This document shows positions 31,182 through 35,891 of a DNA stretch of 35,891 nucleotides, piece by piece (the stretch's first letter is position 1; each line of letters starts with the position of its first letter). The stretch covers positions 1-35,891 of the forward strand of contig CANGPW010000022.1 of NCBI GenBank assembly GCA_947456185.1. The letters run 5' to 3'. Below the pieces are notes generated by a model. It ran no database searches. It was not told the origin of the DNA and saw only the letters and a program-made list of their open reading frames with translations. Source of the stretch: Bacteroidota bacterium. GTDB taxonomy: Bacteria > Bacteroidota > Bacteroidia > UKL13-3. The position numbers and the translations under genes are program-made.

Positions 31182-33110
31182 TTAGTTCCATAAATAAATA
31201 AACAACAACATAAACCCTAGCACTCCAACAAAAAAGTAACTTGCATATTGTTGCAATTTTCCTGACTGTAAACCTTTAATATTATCTGAAATTTGTGCAG
31301 TGGTATCAGCAAACAAATTCATTGAACCATCTACAATATTTTTGTCAATCCAAGCTGCGGGTTTTCCTATTAAATTGAAAATAATTTTTTGGGTAATGAA
31401 CAAATAAAGTTCATCCATATAGAATTTTTTGTGCGCTGCGATATATAATCCACCTAAAGTAGTAGCAATATTTTGTGGTTTAGTGTTTTCAGATTTGTAT
31501 AAACTACTTGCCAATAAAATTCCAGCAACTGCTAAAGCAACAGGAGTTAATGAAAACAAATAATCAATATGAGTTTCTAAAGCTAAACCATCGGAAGTAA
31601 CCAATGATGCAATAGGGAAAAAGCCAGCTAAAACTGCTAAAACTGCCAAAATAATCAAAGGTATTTTCATACTTAAAGTTCCTTCTCCATGTCCGTTTTC
31701 GTGCACATGACTTTCTTTGCTCCAGAAAATAGAGAAGTATAACCTGAACATATAAAATGCTGTTAAACCTGAAGTAAATAATGCTACAAAAAATACCATT
31801 TTATTGGAATGGAATGCTGCTAATAAAATTTCTTCTTTACTGAAAAATCCTGCAAAAGGAGGAATTCCCGCTATGGCTAAACAAGCAATTAAAAAAGTAA
31901 TATGAGTAATTGGCATTAGTTTTCTCAATCCACCCATGTCTTTCATTTCATTGCTATGCACCAAATGAATAACTGCACCGGCACCTAAAAATAACAATGA
32001 TTTAAAGAATGCGTGAGTGAACAAATGAAACATGGAAGCCATATAACCTAAACCGCCTTCGCCACCATGTTTGGCAACGCCTAACGAGAACATCATGTAA
32101 CCAATTTGCGACATGGTAGAATAAGCCAAAACTCTTTTTATATCGGTTTGTGTGCAAGCTATAATGGCGGCAAACAATGCCGAAAATGCACCCACATAAG
32201 TTACCACTGTTAAAGCAGCTGCATCAAAAGCGAAAATTGGGAATAAACGCGCTACCAAAAATACACCTGCAACCACCATGGTAGCGGCATGAATTAAGGC
32301 AGAAACAGGCGTTGGACCTTCCATGGCATCGGGTAACCAAATATGAAATGGAAACATAGCCGATTTACCAGCACCACCTAAAAACACCAAAACCAATCCC
32401 CAAGTTAATGCGCTAATTCCAATAAACGAAGCACCGGCAGCATTAACAAAATAAGGAGAAGAAGCATCGGTTAAGCGAGCTATCAAAGTTCCAAAATCTA
32501 AAGTTTCGGCACTGTAAGCTAAAATCAAAATGCCAATTAAAAAACCTAAATCGGCAAAACGGGTAACGATGAATGCTTTTTTAGAAGCAGCTACGGCTGA
32601 TGGTTTATCGAAATAATAACCAATGAGTAAGAAAGACGAAACGCCCACCAATTCCCAAAACATATAAATTTGAAAAATATTTGACGATAAAACCAATCCA
32701 AGCATGGAGAAAGTAAACAAAGCAAGAAATGCATAATAAGTAGCAAAACGTTCTTCGCCTTTCATGTATCCCAAACTAAAAATATGAACCATGAGTGAAA
32801 CAAAAGTTACCACCACAATCATCATCATAGCAATAGGATCAAGCATGATTCCCATGTCGATAGAAACAGAAGGCGTAAACTGTAGCCACGAATATTTTAA
32901 AGCAATAATGGGTTGGTAAATGCCATTTATTTTACCCGAAATAAAGAAATATTGGTAAGCAGTTACCAGCGAAATAATGGAAGAAATGAGTAAGGAAATA
33001 GTTCCTATAATTCCAGCAAATGCGCTTAAATATTTTCTGCCAAATAAACCTAAAACAACAAAAGTTGCTAAAGGTAAAAGTGGAATTAATGCGATAGAAT
33101 AGTTCGACAT
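31182..33110 (-). CDS. nuoL: NADH-quinone oxidoreductase subunit L
   Basis: The 642-residue protein is the distal antiporter-like subunit. Motifs seen are YMFWELVGVSSFLLIGYYF, GAGKSAMFPFHIWLPDAMEGPTPVSALIHAATMV, YSTMSQIGYMMFSLGV and GIPPFAGFFSKEEIL. The C-terminal part, after the His-rich loop KESHVHENGHGEG, contains more membrane segments and the stretch IDKNIVDGSMNLFADTTAQISDNIKGLQSG, which fits the lateral helix that runs along NuoM and NuoN. It follows nuoK by eight bases. Confidence 0.96.
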   Translation of the reverse strand: MSNYSIALIPLLPLATFVVLGLFGRKYLSAFAGIIGTISLLISSIISLVTAYQYFFISGKINGIYQPIIALKYSWLQFTPSVSIDMGIMLDPIAMMMIVVVTFVSLMVHIFSLGYMKGEERFATYYAFLALFTFSMLGLVLSSNIFQIYMFWELVGVSSFLLIGYYFDKPSAVAASKKAFIVTRFADLGFLIGILILAYSAETLDFGTLIARLTDASSPYFVNAAGASFIGISALTWGLVLVFLGGAGKSAMFPFHIWLPDAMEGPTPVSALIHAATMVVAGVFLVARLFPIFAFDAAALTVVTYVGAFSALFAAIIACTQTDIKRVLAYSTMSQIGYMMFSLGVAKHGGEGGLGYMASMFHLFTHAFFKSLLFLGAGAVIHLVHSNEMKDMGGLRKLMPITHITFLIACLAIAGIPPFAGFFSKEEILLAAFHSNKMVFFVALFTSGLTAFYMFRLYFSIFWSKESHVHENGHGEGTLSMKIPLIILAVLAVLAGFFPIASLVTSDGLALETHIDYLFSLTPVALAVAGILLASSLYKSENTKPQNIATTLGGLYIAAHKKFYMDELYLFITQKIIFNLIGKPAAWIDKNIVDGSMNLFADTTAQISDNIKGLQSGKLQQYASYFFVGVLGFMLLFIYLWN

Positions 33111-33118
33111 ATCTTTAG

Positions 33119-33433
33119 TTAAAACTTCATCAAATCAGCATCGTTCACATCAATTGATTTGCTGCTACGATACAAGTGAATAATTATGGCAATGGCCACT
33201 GCAGCTTCAGCAGCAGCAATGGTGATAATAAAAATGGTAAAAAAAGTTCCATCTAATTTACCCGCATGTAAAAATTTGTTGAAAGCAACAAAATTGATAT
33301 TTACACTGTTCAAAATAAGTTCTATGGACATTAGCATAGTAACCATGTTTCTGCGAGTTAGGAAACCGTAAACGCCTATAAAAAATAAGATGGCGCTTAA
33401 AAATAAAATATGTGTTAAACCAATTTCGTTCAT
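33119..33433 (-). CDS. nuoK: NADH-quinone oxidoreductase subunit K
   Basis: The 104-residue protein has three membrane segments. The conserved membrane glutamates are seen in MSIELILNSVNINFVAF and in the AAEAAVAIAIIIHLYR segment. NuoK links the proton path from the quinone site to the antiporter subunits. It overlaps nuoJ by four bases (ATGA), a sign of coupled translation. Confidence 0.95.
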   Translation of the reverse strand: MNEIGLTHILFLSAILFFIGVYGFLTRRNMVTMLMSIELILNSVNINFVAFNKFLHAGKLDGTFFTIFIITIAAAEAAVAIAIIIHLYRSSKSIDVNDADLMKF

Positions 33434-33945
33434 GCTTCTGTTTTTGGTTTTAAGGCAATTACAATTGATCCAATTAAGGCGGCAAGCAATAACATACTTA
33501 CTACTTCAAAAGGTAAAATAAATCCGTGTTCGGTGGTACTTAACATTTGTCGTCCAATGTTTTTAACTGTTGGTTCAATGGCGGTGTTTGTAGTGGCAAC
33601 AAATGAGTAATTATTGATTAATAAAATAACAATAGCACAAGCAAAAACTGCTGCCAAACCTGAAACTATTACTGAAATTAATTTGGGTTTCTCCATGTCT
33701 TTTCCCGATGCGTGGGTTAAAAATATAGAGAATATGATGAGTACAACTATTCCACCAATGTATACTACTATTTGCACAGCAGCAATGAATTCATAGTTCA
33801 GGTAAAAATATAATCCTGCTATTCCCATTAATGAAAATAGCAAATAAATAGCCGAACGGAATATTTTTTTGGCAGTAACTGCCAATATTCCTCCACCCAA
33901 TATGATGGCTGCTAAAATGTAAAATATAACTATTGATGCACTCAT
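33430..33945 (-). CDS. nuoJ: NADH-quinone oxidoreductase subunit J
   Basis: The 171-residue membrane protein has five hydrophobic segments. The third, IVVYIGGIVVLIIFSIFLTHAS, carries the conserved pi-bulge region (VVYIGGIVVL) that moves during the catalytic cycle of complex I. It overlaps nuoK by four bases. A 50-base spacer with a weak heptamer tract separates it from nuoI. Confidence 0.94.
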   Translation of the reverse strand: MSASIVIFYILAAIILGGGILAVTAKKIFRSAIYLLFSLMGIAGLYFYLNYEFIAAVQIVVYIGGIVVLIIFSIFLTHASGKDMEKPKLISVIVSGLAAVFACAIVILLINNYSFVATTNTAIEPTVKNIGRQMLSTTEHGFILPFEVVSMLLLAALIGSIVIALKPKTEA

Positions 33946-33961
33946 TTTATATTGTTTTTTT

Positions 33962-33992
33962 ATTGAACATTGAATTCATTCATAGTTCATAA
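33962..33992 (-). repeat. Short, degenerate heptamer tract between nuoI and nuoJ
   Basis: After the nuoI stop, the minus strand shows about four 7-base units, the first two being TTATGAA and CTATGAA. Later units drift in phase. It is weaker than the tracts at 5194 and 34475. Confidence 0.45.
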
Positions 33993-33995
33993 TTT

Positions 33996-34472
33996 TTATT
34001 CTACTCCTTGCATTAATTTAGAATCTGGTTGATTCAAAATTTTCTTCAATTGTTTTTTATCGTAAACACTGTGTTCAAAATTTTGGGCCATTACAATTGC
34101 GTCTGATGGGCAAGCCACCACACATAAATTGCACATGGTGCATAAATCTAAGTGATAAACAAAAGCATCTATTCTTTTTTTCTTTTTACCATCTTCTAAA
34201 ATTTCCTGCTTGGTAATAATTTTAATAGTTCCATTCGGACAAGCAATTTCGCAAGCCTGACAGCCAGTGCAACGGTGTTCGTTATTTTCATCGTGAGGCA
34301 TAACCACTTCACCTCTAAAACGATCGAACATTTTTAAAGTTGCTCTATTATCAGGATATTCTTCCGTTTTAATTTCATCGAGATGGGTAAAATAATATCC
34401 AGTCACTTTCATCCCTACCAGTAAGGATTTAATTGATTTGTATATGGTACCGAAATATTCTTTTAAAAACAT
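33996..34472 (-). CDS. nuoI: NADH-quinone oxidoreductase subunit I
   Basis: The 158-residue protein is the ferredoxin-like subunit with two [4Fe-4S] clusters (N6a and N6b). The motifs CTGCQACEIACPNGT and CTMCNLCVVACPSDA each supply three cluster Cys plus one for the partner cluster. The N-terminal part (YKSIKSLLVGMKVTGYYF) is the amphipathic helix that packs on the membrane. NuoI passes electrons from the peripheral arm to NuoB. It is separated from nuoH by a 76-base spacer made almost entirely of heptamer units. Confidence 0.95.
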   Translation of the reverse strand: MFLKEYFGTIYKSIKSLLVGMKVTGYYFTHLDEIKTEEYPDNRATLKMFDRFRGEVVMPHDENNEHRCTGCQACEIACPNGTIKIITKQEILEDGKKKKRIDAFVYHLDLCTMCNLCVVACPSDAIVMAQNFEHSVYDKKQLKKILNQPDSKLMQGVE

Positions 34473-34474
34473 CT

Positions 34475-34551
34475 TTTTTAGTTGTTAGTTTTTAGTTAAT
34501 TGATACTTTCCCGATTTGTCGGGACTTCATACTTTATCATTCATACTTCTA
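34475..34551 (-). repeat. Eleven-unit heptamer tract filling the nuoH-nuoI spacer
   Basis: Read on the minus strand from the nuoH stop TAG, 77 bases divide into 7-base units up to two bases before the nuoI ATG. First come units such as ATGAATG and ATGAAGT, then a 14-base hairpin (CCCGA, TTTG-complement loop, TCGGG) that keeps the register, then CTAAAAA (twice) and CTAACAA. Confidence 0.75.
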
Positions 34552-35643
34552 AAAGTGCCAACCCATGATGGCCATCACCGTTACCAGTATTACATTTACC
34601 ATGCTTATTGGCAATAAATATTTCCACTCTAAAGTTAGTAATTGATCAACTCGCAAACGTGGGAAGGTCCAACGGAACTGCATAATAATAAATATTATCA
34701 AAAAGGTTTTTGAAAAGAACCAAACAGATGATGGAATAAAATCCATGATGTGATTAAAACAATCCAATCCTCCTATGTGAAAAGGCATCCAACCGCCTAA
34801 AAATAAAGTAGCTGCTACAGCAGAAACTACAAATAAATTAATGTATTCCGACAATAAAAACATGGCGAATTTCATTCCTGCATATTCTGTATGGAAACCA
34901 CCTGTTAATTCTTGTTCTGCTTCTGCCATATCAAATGGCGCACGGTTAATTTCGGCAGTAGATGCAATTACAAAAATTACGAAAGAAATGATTACAGGGA
35001 TATGTCCTTTAATAATCCACCAACCATTTTCTTGACTTCTAACAATATCGCCTAAACTTAAACTTCCACTTAATACAACTATTGAAATTAAAGATAATCC
35101 AACTGATAATTCATAACTCACTATTTGCGCACCACTGCGCATGGCACCAAGTAAAGAATACTTATTATTACTTGACCAACCAGCCATTAAAATTCCAATT
35201 ACACCAAGCGAGGAAACAGCTGAAACATAAAGCACACCAATATTGATATCATACAATTGAAAATCCTTTGCAAAAGCAATGGGGGCAATTACCAGCATAG
35301 AAGCAATTACCATAATAACAGGTGCTAAATTAAACAAAAATTTATCGGCACTATCAGGAGTTAATCCTTCTTTCAATAATAGTTTTAAGGTATCAGCTAC
35401 AATTTGCATACTGCCTTTAGGTCCTACCCTATTGGGTCCTAAACGAATTTCCATAAATGCTGCAACTTTGCGCTCCATATAACCTAAAAAGAAACAAAGT
35501 ACTACCAAAAAAGCAATCAGGCTAACACCTAAAATCACCATTTCGGTAACTTGAAGTAACAATGAATTTGTTATTAGTTCAGCAAGCAAATGATGTATAT
35601 AAGTTGCCAAAGAAGAAAAGCTATAGGTTAATAAAATTTTCAT
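34549..35643 (-). CDS. nuoH: NADH-quinone oxidoreductase subunit H
   Basis: The 364-residue membrane protein connects the peripheral and membrane arms and forms part of the quinone chamber. Family motifs are YMERKVAAFMEIRLGPNRVGPKG, LLKEGLTPDSADK, INRAPFDMAEAEQELTGGFHTEYAG and the C-terminal WTFPRLRVDQLLTLEWKYLLPI. The ATG overlaps the nuoD stop by four bases, so there is no room here for nuoE, nuoF or nuoG. The start is placed at that overlap; the extra N-terminal residues before VILGVSLIAFLVVL are somewhat long but fit the coupling. Confidence 0.95.
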   Translation of the reverse strand: MKILLTYSFSSLATYIHHLLAELITNSLLLQVTEMVILGVSLIAFLVVLCFFLGYMERKVAAFMEIRLGPNRVGPKGSMQIVADTLKLLLKEGLTPDSADKFLFNLAPVIMVIASMLVIAPIAFAKDFQLYDINIGVLYVSAVSSLGVIGILMAGWSSNNKYSLLGAMRSGAQIVSYELSVGLSLISIVVLSGSLSLGDIVRSQENGWWIIKGHIPVIISFVIFVIASTAEINRAPFDMAEAEQELTGGFHTEYAGMKFAMFLLSEYINLFVVSAVAATLFLGGWMPFHIGGLDCFNHIMDFIPSSVWFFSKTFLIIFIIMQFRWTFPRLRVDQLLTLEWKYLLPISMVNVILVTVMAIMGWHF

Positions 35644-35891
35644 CGGTCAATATCAGGAATTACTAAATCAATGGTTGACATAATCGCAACTAAATCTCCA
35701 ATTTTTCCTCCTTTTGCCATTAATGGCAAAGCAGAAAGATTTGAAAAACCTGGTGAACGATACTTAATTCTGTATGGACTTGCAGCGCCATCACTTACTA
35801 TAAAAACACCTAATTCGCCTCTTGGAGTTTCTACTCGTTGGTAAAATTCTCCTTTAGGAAGTTTGATAACATTTTTTGTTTTTGCTTGAAA
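35640..35891 (-). CDS. nuoD: NADH-quinone oxidoreductase subunit D, C-terminal part (cut by window edge)
   Basis: The frame is open from the window edge to a TGA at 35640-35642, giving 83 residues. The sequence YQRVETPRGELGVFIVSDG, then SPYRIKYRSPGFSNLSALP, and the end MSTIDLVIPDIDR is the C-terminus of the 49-kDa subunit, related to the large subunit of NiFe hydrogenases, and ends with the conserved DxDR. NuoD forms the quinone site with NuoB. The visible part cannot show whether it is fused to NuoC as in some Bacteroidota. Confidence 0.93.
   Translation of the reverse strand, partial: FQAKTKNVIKLPKGEFYQRVETPRGELGVFIVSDGAASPYRIKYRSPGFSNLSALPLMAKGGKIGDLVAIMSTIDLVIPDIDR

Noticed and set aside
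1-35891. CRISPR arrays, tRNA or rRNA genes, insertion sequences and phage genes
   Set aside because: No regularly spaced identical repeats, no cloverleaf-like spacer, and no transposase, integrase or phage protein among the reading frames. The heptamer tracts have no unique spacers.

Overview
The window is a piece of a low-GC Bacteroidota chromosome. The evidence is: two secreted proteins with a type IX secretion (T9SS) C-terminal sorting domain; the short-chain type L-threonine dehydrogenase; a lysyl-tRNA synthetase with the long C-terminal tail seen in this phylum; and -7 promoter elements of the TAnnTTTG type instead of sigma70 boxes. No phage, insertion sequence, CRISPR array, tRNA or rRNA gene was found. 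The genes are mostly housekeeping; most of the unusual content is in the short spacers between them.

Layout. 1-5197: secreted proteins (an endonuclease I with T9SS tail, cut by the left edge; a secreted protein of unknown function on the minus strand; a PNGase F-like protein with T9SS tail). 5263-9517: threonine dehydrogenase, then on the minus strand a malic enzyme/phosphotransacetylase fusion and a long-chain polyprenyl diphosphate synthase. 9902-11332: ispH and a glutathione-peroxidase-like thiol peroxidase. 11479-13152 (minus): ettA. 13354-15860: UDP-glucose dehydrogenase and UDP-glucuronate decarboxylase, which together make UDP-xylose. 15910-19632: a MOSC protein, a flavoprotein, and a 5'-nucleotidase split into two genes in reverse order. 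19890-22315: dnaA and a CorA-type transporter. 22322-25877 (minus): a 3'-5' exonuclease, an AlkD-like protein, and a lemA-TPM-TPM operon. 26057-27772: lysS. 27781-28161 (minus): a small protein of unknown function. 28257-35891 (minus): complex I genes nuoD-H-I-J-K-L-M-N, with nuoD cut by the right edge.

What stands out. (1) Several spacers carry degenerate tandem 7-base units that start at, or just after, the stop codon of the upstream gene; in the nuoH-nuoI spacer the register holds for 77 bases and includes a 14-base hairpin. (2) Three spacers carry members of a palindromic element family with TTCGA cores; one forms a nearly perfect 24-bp hairpin inside the lemA operon. (3) nuoD runs straight into nuoH with a 4-base overlap, so the NADH-oxidising genes nuoEFG are missing from their usual place. 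(4) The split nucleotidase starts with GTG only four bases after a perfect -7 element, which suggests a leaderless mRNA. (5) The region upstream of dnaA has three DnaA-box-like 9-mers. I saw no convincing new defence or mobile system. The heptamer tracts are the best candidate for something poorly described.
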